This document shows, in pieces, positions 35,320-43,590 of a stretch of 64,000 nucleotides of DNA (position 1 is the stretch's first letter; each line of letters opens with the position of its first letter). The stretch lies in NCBI RefSeq assembly GCF_018863195.1, contig NZ_JAHKRT010000002.1:310001-374000 (forward strand), read 5' to 3'. The stretch comes from Sphingomonas quercus. Lineage in GTDB: Bacteria; Pseudomonadota; Alphaproteobacteria; Sphingomonadales; Sphingomonadaceae. Under the pieces are notes generated by a model. That model had not been told where the DNA came from. It ran no database searches and worked only from the letters and a program-made list of their open reading frames with translations. The translations under genes were made by a program, and so were the position numbers.

Positions 35320-36554
35320 GCCACCCCCGTCGCGGACTGCGGGAGCACCGATCGCCAGCCGGGGTCGCACGGCTCGAACAGCTGCCCGCGATCCCTCGAC
35401 GGTCCGAGCATTCGATCGGCGAGCAGGCGCGCGGCGTCGTTGCCGAAGTAGGTGCTCGCCGTGCGCATCGGGAGCAGCAGGAGGAGAAGCATCGCCGCGA
35501 TCGCCACGTGCCGGCGTGGAACGGCATCTGTCCGCGGATCGCGGATGCGGAGCAGGATGGCAGAGAGCCACGCCGTGATCACCGCGAGCATCAGCCAGCG
35601 CCCATAGTCGACCGCCACGACGGACATCGCTGCAAAGGGCAGGAATGACACGAAGGCGAGAAGGGCGAGATCACGTCGGCTGCCGGGCAGCAGGATCGCC
35701 ATGTAGAGTGCCAGCACCACGACGCAGCTGGCAATCATGAACGGCGCATGCCCTGTCCCGAAGCTGATGCAGGCGGAGCTGAACAAGGTCCGCAAGCCGC
35801 CGACGGTCATGTAGGCGGCGCTCGCTCCCTCGACGGGATCATGGGCGAGGATGGTCTCGGCGATGCGCGCCTTGCTGTCGCCGAGCAGGCGTTGGGCAAG
35901 GATCAGCACCGCAACTCCACCCATGAGCAGCGCCGCCAGCCCCGCTGCCTGACGCAAAGTCAGCCGGCCGGTGCGATGATCCCTCCAGGCGAAGGCGGCG
36001 ACGAGCGGCACGCCGTAGAACAGGGCTGTCTCATGCGCGAGCGTTCCGGCCAGCAGCGCGGCGACGGCGAGCCAATGGCGGCGGTGCGCCAGGGCCACCG
36101 CCGCCCAGGCGATGAAGCTGATCGTCAGCATGTCGCCCCGCCCGAAATCGGTGCCCCAGCCGAGGAACAGCTGCGGCGACATGACGAGCAGGGCGCCGAA
36201 CCACAGCCAGCTCCGCCCGCCCCGGCGGGCGAGCGCCGACAACAGCAAGGTCAACGGCACCACCAGCAATATCGCGGTGAGCAGCTGGTAGCCGGCCGCC
36301 GGCTGGGCCAGTCCGGCATCGCGGAGCAATTCCATCAGCGTGCCGCCGAGACCGCGCCGGATGAATCCGTTTTCGACGTAATTCGGCCAAAGGATGTCGC
36401 GCCGATAAGGGCCGAGCAACATGTCCGGATCACTGGCCCCCGGCCGGCCGATCGCCCAGGGCAGGAGCTTGCGGCACGCGGCCGCCACCGCCGCGCCGGC
36501 GATCAGCGCGAGCAGGATGGCCCGCCCGGCCTCGCTTTGTCTCCGTTCACGCAT
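35304..36554 (-). CDS. Polytopic membrane protein, possible GT-C glycosyltransferase (copy 2)
   Basis: The 416-residue protein is a paralogue of the one at 32554-33759. Shared landmarks in the same order are RRDILWPNYVENGFIRRG after TM1, MSPQLFLGWGTDFGRGDMLTISFIAWAAVAL, AGTLAHETALFYG, AAYMTVGGLRTLFSSACISF, VAVDYGRWLMLAV and the C-terminal PCDPGWRSV. About ten membrane helices are predicted by eye. The conserved Asp/Glu in the first external loop and the link to lipid-sugar genes fit a GT-C role, but no known family was recognised. The ATG at 36554 has GAGGGGGG shortly upstream. It lies 29 bp downstream of the TPR lipoprotein gene on the same strand. Confidence 0.75.
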   Translation of the reverse strand: MRERRQSEAGRAILLALIAGAAVAAACRKLLPWAIGRPGASDPDMLLGPYRRDILWPNYVENGFIRRGLGGTLMELLRDAGLAQPAAGYQLLTAILLVVPLTLLLSALARRGGRSWLWFGALLVMSPQLFLGWGTDFGRGDMLTISFIAWAAVALAHRRHWLAVAALLAGTLAHETALFYGVPLVAAFAWRDHRTGRLTLRQAAGLAALLMGGVAVLILAQRLLGDSKARIAETILAHDPVEGASAAYMTVGGLRTLFSSACISFGTGHAPFMIASCVVVLALYMAILLPGSRRDLALLAFVSFLPFAAMSVVAVDYGRWLMLAVITAWLSAILLRIRDPRTDAVPRRHVAIAAMLLLLLLPMRTASTYFGNDAARLLADRMLGPSRDRGQLFEPCDPGWRSVLPQSATGVAQRAR

Positions 36555-36583
36555 GCTACCCCCCTCACCCCCGGGCAAAGCCG

Positions 36584-38092
36584 CTACACCATGCTGGCAG
36601 AACCTTCCGTCGCCGCCCGACGCATCCGTGCCAGGCATCCGGCGTCGCCGATCTCGCCGCACATCCGCGCCTGCAGCCGTGCCGCGCCGGTGCTGTTGCG
36701 CGCGGCGCGGGCGAGATTCTCCAGCGCGTCGGTGGCACCCGCCTTGTCGCCGCGCTCGATCAGCGCCTTCACCAGGCTTTCCGCCATCCGCACATTGTCC
36801 GGCGCGGCGCGCGCGCCTTCGCGCAGCTGGCTGAGGGCGAGATCCTCCTCGCCCAGCCCGCGCAACCAGCCGGCCAGCAGGATGCGGGCCGTGGCATTTC
36901 GCGCGTCATCAGCGACCACCCGGCGACCATCGGCAACGGCGGCCCGGAAATCGCGCCGCGCCGCCGCCAGCCGGGCGCGGGCGAGCAGCGCGCGCGGTTG
37001 CCCCGGGTCGCGGGCAAGAATCTCGTCGAGCATCGCCCCCGCCTGCCCGGTGGCACCGCGCAGCGCCAGCGCGGCGGCATAGGCGGCGCGCGCATCGGCA
37101 TTGGCGGACGTCGTCGCCGCTTTCGCCACGTCCGGCCCGAGAATGGCAAGCGCCACGTCCGGCCGCCCGAGATCATTGGCGCGCTGCGCCTTTACCGCCC
37201 TCATCTCCAGCGACAGATCGGGAACGACGGCGGCGAGGCTGGCAGCCGGCGGCACGGCCGGCCCGGCATCCCGCCACAGCTCGAGGATGTCGGCGGCGAG
37301 ATCGAGGCTGTTGGGCGCCTGCTTCATCGCCCTGGCGACCGTCTCGTCGGCGGCGCCCGTGTCGCCATCCTCGTAGAGCATCCCGGCATAGGCCAGCAGG
37401 TCGGCTGGATCGGGCTTTTCGAGGAAGGACAGCCGGCGCAGCGTGCGCATCAGGTTCGCCCGTTCGCCGGTCCCGGCATAGAGCGTGCGCAGGAAGGTCA
37501 GCCGCCCGCCCGGGTCCTGCTGCACCGTATCCAGCGTCTCCTCGATCAGCTTGGCGGCGCCGGCCGCGTCATTGCTGCTGGCGAGCAGCCTCGCCTTGAG
37601 GATCATCGCATCCATGTCCTGCGCGTTGGCGGCGAGCAGATCGTCGATATATCGACGCGCCATCGCCTTGTCGCCGTGCTGGAGGGCGGAAGCCGCCTTC
37701 ATCACCCGGGCGCCACGGTTGCTCGGGTCGGCGAGGAGGATGCGGTCGGCATAGCGATCGACATCGTCGGCGCGGCCGAGCGACATGCCCAGCCGCCCCA
37801 GCGTCATCAGCGCCTCGCCATTATTGGGATCGAGCTCGACGGCGCGCTGATAGGCCGTATAGGCGCCGGTGGCGTCGCCCGCCGTCACGGCGATCCGGCC
37901 AAGCAGCAGCCAATAGTCGGAGATGTCGTCGCGCTCGCTCGTCGCCTTTCGGGCACTGTCGATCGCGGCGCGCAGATTGCCCTGCTGCATATAGGATTCG
38001 GCCGCGATCGCCGCCTTGCTCGCCCGATCCGCACGCGACGAGCAGCCGGCGAGCAGCGCCAGCGTTGCTGCGGCCGCGAAGATGCCTCGCAT
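36584..38092 (-). CDS. TPR-repeat lipoprotein, PEP-CTERM/EPS-associated type
   Basis: The 502-residue precursor has a lipoprotein signal (MRGIFAAAATLALLAGCSS; Cys in LLAGC). The rest is tandem tetratricopeptide repeats, clear in ISDYWLLLGRIAVTAGDATGAYTAYQRAVELDPNNGEALMTLGRLGMSLG and again near the C-terminus. Such lipoproteins are common beside exosortase and exopolysaccharide genes and are thought to scaffold periplasmic assembly. It is shorter than the roughly 900-residue PEP-CTERM TPR lipoprotein I know, so the exact subfamily is uncertain. An upstream ATG at 38113 is possible; 38092 is preferred because AGG lies 7 nt before it and the signal peptide starts there. It is divergent from the OPX gene. 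Confidence 0.83.
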   Translation of the reverse strand: MRGIFAAAATLALLAGCSSRADRASKAAIAAESYMQQGNLRAAIDSARKATSERDDISDYWLLLGRIAVTAGDATGAYTAYQRAVELDPNNGEALMTLGRLGMSLGRADDVDRYADRILLADPSNRGARVMKAASALQHGDKAMARRYIDDLLAANAQDMDAMILKARLLASSNDAAGAAKLIEETLDTVQQDPGGRLTFLRTLYAGTGERANLMRTLRRLSFLEKPDPADLLAYAGMLYEDGDTGAADETVARAMKQAPNSLDLAADILELWRDAGPAVPPAASLAAVVPDLSLEMRAVKAQRANDLGRPDVALAILGPDVAKAATTSANADARAAYAAALALRGATGQAGAMLDEILARDPGQPRALLARARLAAARRDFRAAVADGRRVVADDARNATARILLAGWLRGLGEEDLALSQLREGARAAPDNVRMAESLVKALIERGDKAGATDALENLARAARNSTGAARLQARMCGEIGDAGCLARMRRAATEGSASMV

Positions 38093-38352
38093 TACGGCGC
38101 CTGTTCCTGCCATCCGTGCTGCCGCTCCGCTGCTGCTGCCGGCCTGAATCTGCCGGGGGACGTCACGCTAAGCCGCGTTGTCAACGGATTGGCAACAGGA
38201 TTCGTGGCAGAACGCATTCCGCGATTGGGGTGGCGCTGGCCCGGGTCTTTGGGCTAGAGCATCGCGACATGCGAAATCCTGGACCGGGCTTGGGGACGCC
38301 TTGTCCGGCGGGCGGATTGAGCGAGCTAATAGCTATCGCAAGGGAGTGCGGG
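38093..38352. promoter_or_regulatory. Divergent intergenic region TPR lipoprotein / OPX operon
   Basis: This 260-bp gap separates the TPR gene (minus) from the OPX-barrel-PCP-kinase operon (plus). It contains GTTG/CAAC short inverted repeats around 38179-38202 and an AGCTAATAGCT palindrome at 38324-38334, just ahead of the GGGAG ribosome site of the OPX gene. The promoter of the export operon is expected here; no confident -35/-10 pair. Confidence 0.4.
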
Positions 38353-38949
38353 ATGCGGGTTGCAGGAAGCTGTGTGTTGGCCTTGCTCGTGGCGGTTCAG
38401 CCCGCCTTGGCGCAGACCAATGCCACCCAGGCCCCCAGGGCCGCGCAGAAGCTGCGCGACTATCGGATTAATCCGGGCGACGAGCTCGAAATCTATGTCT
38501 GGGGCGAGGAGCGGTTGCAGCGCAGCGTGAAAGTGCTGCCCGACGGCACCTTCTCCTATCCGCTGGTCGGCCGCGTCGAGGCCGCCGGCCTGCTGCCCGT
38601 CGATATCGAGAAGGCGGTCACTGCCGGCCTGCGCGGCCAGTATCGCGATCAGGTGCCGCAGGTCACGGTGTCGGTTCGCGCCACTGCCGGCATGCAATTC
38701 TCGGTCGCCGGGAAGGTGCGCGCGCAGGGTACGTTCACGCCGACCCGCTATGTCAACGTGCTCGAGGCCATCGGCATGGCCGGCGGCCCGGCCGATTTCG
38801 CCGACCTCAACAATGTCACGATCCTGCGCAAGCAGGGCGACAGGCTCGTCTCGGTGCGAGTGCGCCTGAATGACGTGCTGAAGGGTAATGTCCGCGACAA
38901 TGTCGATCTTCCGCAGATCGAGACCGGCGACACGGTGATCGTACCGTGA
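38353..38949 (+). CDS. Short OPX polysaccharide export protein (GumB/SpsD-like)
   Basis: The 198-residue precursor has a Sec signal (MRVAGSCVLALLVAVQPALAQT; no lipobox Cys), then the polysaccharide-export domain (YRINPGDELEIYVWGEERLQRSVKVLPDGTFSYPLVGRVEAAGL) and one SLBB domain (FSVAGKVRAQGTFTPTRYVNVLEAIGMAGG). It lacks the extra SLBB copies and the C-terminal membrane helix of Wza, so it probably cannot form an outer-membrane pore alone. The next gene encodes an outer-membrane barrel, coupled through TGATG. The ATG at 38353 follows GGGAG. It is the entry gene of a GumBC/SpsDCE-like set. Confidence 0.93.
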   Translation: MRVAGSCVLALLVAVQPALAQTNATQAPRAAQKLRDYRINPGDELEIYVWGEERLQRSVKVLPDGTFSYPLVGRVEAAGLLPVDIEKAVTAGLRGQYRDQVPQVTVSVRATAGMQFSVAGKVRAQGTFTPTRYVNVLEAIGMAGGPADFADLNNVTILRKQGDRLVSVRVRLNDVLKGNVRDNVDLPQIETGDTVIVP

Positions 38950-40154
38950 TGCGGCGTCAGGTGAGGGGCCTGATTCTCTGTGCAGTGCTGCTGTCGACCG
39001 CCACGCAGGCGGCCGACACGCGCTGGTCGGCCGTGGCGACGGCTGGCGCCGGCTATTCGCGCAATCCTTTCTCGACATCGGGTGCGAATTATCGCGGCGG
39101 CAGCGGCTTTTATTCCGCGGCCATCGCGCCGACCTTCGACATATTGACCGAGCGTACCAACGTATCGCTCACGGGCCACGCCAGCCTGCAGGATTATTTC
39201 AAGAGTTACCGGGAGTCCAATTCCTACGGTGCCGGCGCGACCATCACCAATCAGACGACCGAGCGGCTGTCGCTGAATGCGCGCCTGTCCTATGACAGCT
39301 CGGTCATTGGATCGTCGGTCGCCGACATCATCGACACGCCGATCGATGAGCCTGTCGATGCCGGCCAGGATGTCGGCCTGTTCGGGACCAGCGACCGCCG
39401 GCAGACTTATGGCGCCAATGCCGGCTTCGCCTACGCCCTCTCCGCGCGCGACAGCATCAACGGCAGCGGCTTCTACACGGCAAGCCGCTATCATACGCTT
39501 GGCAACCTCGGCAATTACGACAGCTATGGCGGATCGCTCGCCTACCAGCGGCAGGTGTCCGCGCGGGTCAAGCTGGGCCTGCAGGGCAGCGCCTCCTACA
39601 ATGATTATCAGCGCAGCGAGGCCAGCCTCGGCGGCGGGCTGACGAAGGTCTATTCGCCGCAGGCGACGTTCGACGTGCAGCTCAGCGAGATCTGGACGCT
39701 CAACGGCGCGGTCGGCGCGAGCTTCATCAAGCGCGGCGGCGACCTGTCGGGCAGCGGCACCAGCACCACCTTTTCGGGCAGCATCACGCTCTGCCGCCGG
39801 GGCCAGCGCCATCAGGAATGCCTGAACGCGAGCCGGCAGGTGCGCCCGACGGGTTTCGCCGGTACCCAGAACCAGACCCAGATCGGCCTTACCAGCAATT
39901 ATTCGCTGAGCGAGCGTACCCGCCTCAATGGATCGGTGAGCTACACCGATCTCGGCGGGCGCGGCCTCGGATTGGCGGGCGGGGTGATCGATCGCGTTTT
40001 CGCGACCAATGTCGGCCTGAGCCACCAGCTGACCGAGCGCCTGTCCGTGACCTCGGGCGCCTTCTACAGGCGGTTCGCGGGATCGAGCACCAACGTGCGG
40101 AGCGATCTTGGCGGCCGCCTTGGCCTTTCCTACACGCTTGGGGATCGTCGATGA
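38949..40154 (+). CDS. Outer-membrane beta-barrel protein of the export operon
   Basis: The 401-residue precursor starts with a signal peptide (RRQVRGLILCAVLLSTATQAAD) and is then dominated by alternating amphipathic strands, such as GAGYSRNPF, NVSLTGHASLQDYF, RLSLNARLSYDSSV and RVKLGLQGSASYNDY, ending in LGGRLGLSYTLGDRR. The pattern fits the BBP2-like outer-membrane barrel family found in exopolysaccharide loci. The ATG overlaps the OPX stop (TGATG), and its own stop overlaps the PCP start. Inferred role: the outer-membrane conduit for polymer, pairing with the short OPX protein. Confidence 0.88.
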   Translation: MRRQVRGLILCAVLLSTATQAADTRWSAVATAGAGYSRNPFSTSGANYRGGSGFYSAAIAPTFDILTERTNVSLTGHASLQDYFKSYRESNSYGAGATITNQTTERLSLNARLSYDSSVIGSSVADIIDTPIDEPVDAGQDVGLFGTSDRRQTYGANAGFAYALSARDSINGSGFYTASRYHTLGNLGNYDSYGGSLAYQRQVSARVKLGLQGSASYNDYQRSEASLGGGLTKVYSPQATFDVQLSEIWTLNGAVGASFIKRGGDLSGSGTSTTFSGSITLCRRGQRHQECLNASRQVRPTGFAGTQNQTQIGLTSNYSLSERTRLNGSVSYTDLGGRGLGLAGGVIDRVFATNVGLSHQLTERLSVTSGAFYRRFAGSSTNVRSDLGGRLGLSYTLGDRR

Positions 40155-41602
40155 GTGCAGCTGAGGCTTATGCAAGCGACGAGGGCGACGGGTCGGCGCT
40201 CCTCTCCAACATCCACGCCATTCTGTGGCAGCGCAAATGGCTGCTGCTGGTGCCGTTTGTGCTCTGTTCGATCGCCGGGGTTGCGGCCGCGTTCCTGCTG
40301 CCGCGCAGTTACGAATCGCGCGCCGTGCTGCTCGTCGAATCGCAGAGCCTGCCGGTCGATATCGGGACGAACGGGTCGGTCGGCGAAGTCATCGATCGCC
40401 GCATCGCGCGCATCCGCGAGCAGATCCTGAGCCGCCCGGACCTCATCGCGCTGATCCAGGCCAACGACCTCTACAAGGCGTCGTCGCACAACCAGTCGCT
40501 GACCGATCTCGTCGCCAGGATGCGCAGTGCGACCGACATCAGCCCGGTCGAGGCGGACATCGCGCCGACGCGCGGTGGCTCGTCCTCGATCGCGTTCGCG
40601 CTGACCTTCAACTATCCGGAGCCGGGCCCGGCCCAGCTCGTCGCCCAGGCGTTTGTCGATCGCCTGCTGCGGCTCGATGCTTCGGAGACGCAGAAGCAGG
40701 CGGAGGACAATGTCCGCTTCCTGCAGGACCAGGCGAGCAGCCTGCAGGACCAGATCAGCGCCATCGAGGGCGAGATCAACCGGATCACCGGGCAGAACGG
40801 CATGGCGCTGGCCAATGCCGGCGGCAGCGCCTTCATGTTCGGGACCGGCGCCACCGGCTTCGAAAGCCAGATCGCGCAAATCCAGCGCGACAATGCCCAG
40901 CTTTCCGCACAGATCGGCAACGGCTCGGTGGATCGCGATCCGCAGGTCGCTGCTGCCGAGGCGCGCCTCGCCGCGGCCAAGGCGATCTACGCCGACGACC
41001 ATCCCGACGTGAAGCTGGCGCAGAGCCAGCTGGAGGCGGCGCGCCGCGTCGCCTCGCAGCAGCGCAGTGGCGACAATGACGCCGCCATCCGCCAGCAGAT
41101 CGCCAACAACAATAATCTGATCAACCAGATCCGCCGCCAGAAGGATCTCCAGGAAAGCCGGGCGGCGACGATCATGGCCGCCCAGGCCCGCGGACCGGCG
41201 GTGGTGCAGCAGGTCAATCAGCTGCAGGCGCGCGCCGATTCGCTGCGCGGAAATCTCAGCCGCATCAACGCCAGCCTGGTCAGCGCCCAGTCGGTGGTCA
41301 AGCTGACCGGCGAGCAGCGCGCTGAACATCTGACGCTGATCGATCCGCCGGTGACGCCCGACAAGCCGACCAAGCCCAACCGGCTGATATTGATCGCCGG
41401 CGGCATATTTGGGGGCCTTGCCCTCGGCCTCGCGCTGGTGCTGCTCATCGAGCTGGTGATGCGCCCGATCCGGAGCGTCGGCACGCTCACCCGGCTGGTC
41501 GGCGCGCCGCCGCTGGGGGTGGTGCCGATCCTGAGCGGCAAGGGCAGCCACCCGAGAACGCGCGGTTTCCGGCTGTGGCCGTTCCGTCGCAAACAGGCAT
41601 AG
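40151..41602 (+). CDS. Polysaccharide co-polymerase, Wzz/GumC/SpsC type
   Basis: The 483-residue inner-membrane protein controls chain length and export. It has TM1 at about 30-52 (LLLVPFVLCSIAGVAAAFLL), a periplasmic part opening PRSYESRAVLLVESQ, long coiled coils (about 180-400, with ADDHPDVKLAQSQLEAARR as the usual PCP landmark), the Pro-rich motif LIDPPVTPDKPTKPNRL, and TM2 at about 425-447. No kinase domain is fused; the kinase is the next gene, 30 nt downstream. The ATG overlaps the barrel gene stop by 4 nt. Confidence 0.93.
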   Translation: MSAAEAYASDEGDGSALLSNIHAILWQRKWLLLVPFVLCSIAGVAAAFLLPRSYESRAVLLVESQSLPVDIGTNGSVGEVIDRRIARIREQILSRPDLIALIQANDLYKASSHNQSLTDLVARMRSATDISPVEADIAPTRGGSSSIAFALTFNYPEPGPAQLVAQAFVDRLLRLDASETQKQAEDNVRFLQDQASSLQDQISAIEGEINRITGQNGMALANAGGSAFMFGTGATGFESQIAQIQRDNAQLSAQIGNGSVDRDPQVAAAEARLAAAKAIYADDHPDVKLAQSQLEAARRVASQQRSGDNDAAIRQQIANNNNLINQIRRQKDLQESRAATIMAAQARGPAVVQQVNQLQARADSLRGNLSRINASLVSAQSVVKLTGEQRAEHLTLIDPPVTPDKPTKPNRLILIAGGIFGGLALGLALVLLIELVMRPIRSVGTLTRLVGAPPLGVVPILSGKGSHPRTRGFRLWPFRRKQA

Positions 41603-41632
41603 TGACCGTTGCGTACTGGGGATTTTGGGGAC

Positions 41633-42430
41633 ATGCCGATCGTGTCAGACGAAAACAATGTGCGCGCCCATGGCGGGCAGGATATCCTCGCCCTGCACTC
41701 GCCGCCGCTGCAGCTGAATGTGGACGATTGGGGGCGCCTTGGCATCTTCGGCTTCAATAGCCGCGACCGCCGCTCGCGCGCCTTCAACCTGTTGCGCTCG
41801 CAGGTGATGAAGATCGCCGCGACCAATGGCTGGCGGACGATCGGCGTGACCTCGCCGACGCCGCGGGTCGGCAAATCGTTCATCGCCAGCAATCTGGCGG
41901 CGTCGCTGTCGCGCATCCCGACATTGCAGACCTACCTCTTCGATCTCGATCTCCGCCGCGGGTCGATCGCCGAGGCCTATGGGATCGAGCGCGGCATCGG
42001 CCTCAACGCCTTCCTTTCCGGCGAGACGGACACGCTGGAGGGATCGCGCTATGTGGTGCCCAACGCGAACCTCAACATCTTCCCGTGCTTCGTGACCAAC
42101 GAGCCGTCGGCGGAGATGCTCGCCGGCACCCGCATGACCGCGCTCTCGAATGCGATGAAGGCGCTGCCCGGCCAGGCGATCAGCATCTGCGATCTGCCGC
42201 CGGTGTTCGCCAATGACGATGCCTCGCTGATCGTGCGTCAGGTCGATGCCTATCTCCTCGTCGTCGAGGAGGGGCGTACCACCGCCCGTCAGGTGCGCGA
42301 CGCGATGGACATGCTGGCGCCCGAGCCCTGCATCGGCACCGTGCTGAACCGCTATCGCGGCGGCATCGGCGGCGACGATTACGGCTTCGGCTATGGCCGC
42401 CAGTCCCACTACGGGACCTATTACTCCTAG
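41633..42430 (+). CDS. BY-kinase / CpsD-CapB family protein (SpsE-like)
   Basis: The 265-residue cytoplasmic protein resembles the separate tyrosine-kinase subunit of Wzy-dependent systems. Walker A' is LFDLDLRRGS and Walker B is ICDLPPVF, and the C-terminus has a Tyr cluster, DDYGFGYGRQSHYGTYYS (six Tyr in 18 residues), the usual autophosphorylation tail. The Walker A loop reads SPTPRVGKS; the Gly normally found before the GK(S/T) tail positions is replaced (Pro/Arg), so catalysis may be altered. The ATG at 41633 is used; a TTG at 41609 is also open. It is the last gene of the OPX-barrel-PCP-kinase operon, ending 4 nt inside the convergent GT gene. Confidence 0.9.
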   Translation: MPIVSDENNVRAHGGQDILALHSPPLQLNVDDWGRLGIFGFNSRDRRSRAFNLLRSQVMKIAATNGWRTIGVTSPTPRVGKSFIASNLAASLSRIPTLQTYLFDLDLRRGSIAEAYGIERGIGLNAFLSGETDTLEGSRYVVPNANLNIFPCFVTNEPSAEMLAGTRMTALSNAMKALPGQAISICDLPPVFANDDASLIVRQVDAYLLVVEEGRTTARQVRDAMDMLAPEPCIGTVLNRYRGGIGGDDYGFGYGRQSHYGTYYS

Positions 42431-43590
42431 GCTTTTCGTCCGATCGCGGCGCGCACGTCCGCCGCATAGGCGGCCAGCGCGGCGGCGGGATCGAAGGTCC
42501 GGAACAGGCGGGGCGCCGCCGCCGCGATGTTGGCGCGCAGGCCATCATTGCGGCGATGCATGTCGAGTACGGCGGATGCGATCGCCGCGGCATCGCGCGG
42601 CGGCACGGCATGGGCGACGTCCAGCCCGTCGAGATAACCGTCGATCGCCGTGCCCTGCGTGAACAGGATCGGGATGCCCGCAAACAGCGCCTCGACATAG
42701 ACCATGCCGAACGTCTCGTTGAGGCTGGGCATGAGCAGCCCACGATAGCCCGGCAGGCGGGCCAGCAACTCGGCATTGGCCAGCCGGCCCACCAAAGTCA
42801 CGCGTTGGGAGAGGCCGGCCTCGGCGATCATCCGCTCGGCGATGCCGCGTGATTGCGCGCTGCCGCCGCCGATGATGTCGAGCCTCAGCGCGGGCTCGCT
42901 CGCCGCGGCCCTGGCAAAGCCTTCGAGCAGCCAGCGCAGGCCCTTCCGCTTCCAGGTATCGAGGTTCATCACGCAGACGAAGCGGTCCCCGGCCGGCTGC
43001 GGCTCGATCGTCGGCGCGATGTTGCGCACGATATTGGGGAGCAGCCGCTCCTTGTCGGGCTGGGCGGGCACGTAACGGTGATACTCGTCGCGAAACCACG
43101 CCGAGACGAAATAGAGCCGCGCCGCATCGGCGCACAGCCGGCGGAGGAAGCCGCGGAGATTGGGCTTCATCCGGAAGACCTTGGTCTCCACCTCGCCGCG
43201 CAGCGATATGAACAGCGGCACGCCGAAATGTCGCGCTACATACCAGCCGGCCAGCCCCTCGAAGGTCAGCTTGTGGGCGTGGACGAGATCCGGACGAATG
43301 CCGTCCTGCTCCAGCCGGCGGATGGTGCGCCGCGCCGCCGCCCGCATCGCCGGCAACAGGCCCAGTCCCAGCGGCAGGCCGAAAAAGGGGAAGTGATAGA
43401 GCCGGGCGTGACCGCTTTCGCACAGCTGCGCGGTCAGGCCGCCCGGGCGGCTGCGGCGCAGATAGGCGACGACGACATTGTCGAAGTCCGCATCGAGCGC
43501 CTCGACGAACCACTCGATGGCGGTGGTCGTGCGCGGCCGCTGCGGCGTGTTGAAGTCGACCGCGAGATGGAGGATCGTGGGCCGGCTCAA
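42427..43590 (-). CDS. GT4 family glycosyltransferase
   Basis: The 387-residue GT-B enzyme begins PTILHLAVDFNTPQRPRTTTAIEWFVEAL after the start codon, with HAHKLTFEGLAGWYVARHFGVPLFISLRGEVE in the N-terminal domain and CVMNLDTWKRKGLRWLLEGF, PSLNETFGMVYVEALFAGIPILFTQG in the donor domain. The only plausible start is a TTG at 43590 that overlaps the stop of the upstream WecG-like gene (TTGA), preceded by a G-rich tract. It is last in a three-gene minus-strand operon (GT4, WecG-like, this GT4). Probable role: EPS repeat assembly. Confidence 0.88.
   Translation of the reverse strand: MSRPTILHLAVDFNTPQRPRTTTAIEWFVEALDADFDNVVVAYLRRSRPGGLTAQLCESGHARLYHFPFFGLPLGLGLLPAMRAAARRTIRRLEQDGIRPDLVHAHKLTFEGLAGWYVARHFGVPLFISLRGEVETKVFRMKPNLRGFLRRLCADAARLYFVSAWFRDEYHRYVPAQPDKERLLPNIVRNIAPTIEPQPAGDRFVCVMNLDTWKRKGLRWLLEGFARAAASEPALRLDIIGGGSAQSRGIAERMIAEAGLSQRVTLVGRLANAELLARLPGYRGLLMPSLNETFGMVYVEALFAGIPILFTQGTAIDGYLDGLDVAHAVPPRDAAAIASAVLDMHRRNDGLRANIAAAAPRLFRTFDPAAALAAYAADVRAAIGRKA

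Noticed and set aside
25736-38338. Shared 11-mer AATAGCTATCG at 25736-25746 and 38328-38338, both upstream of EPS-related genes
   Set aside because: Repeats of this length are expected many times by chance in 64 kb, and the two copies lie at very different distances from their genes.
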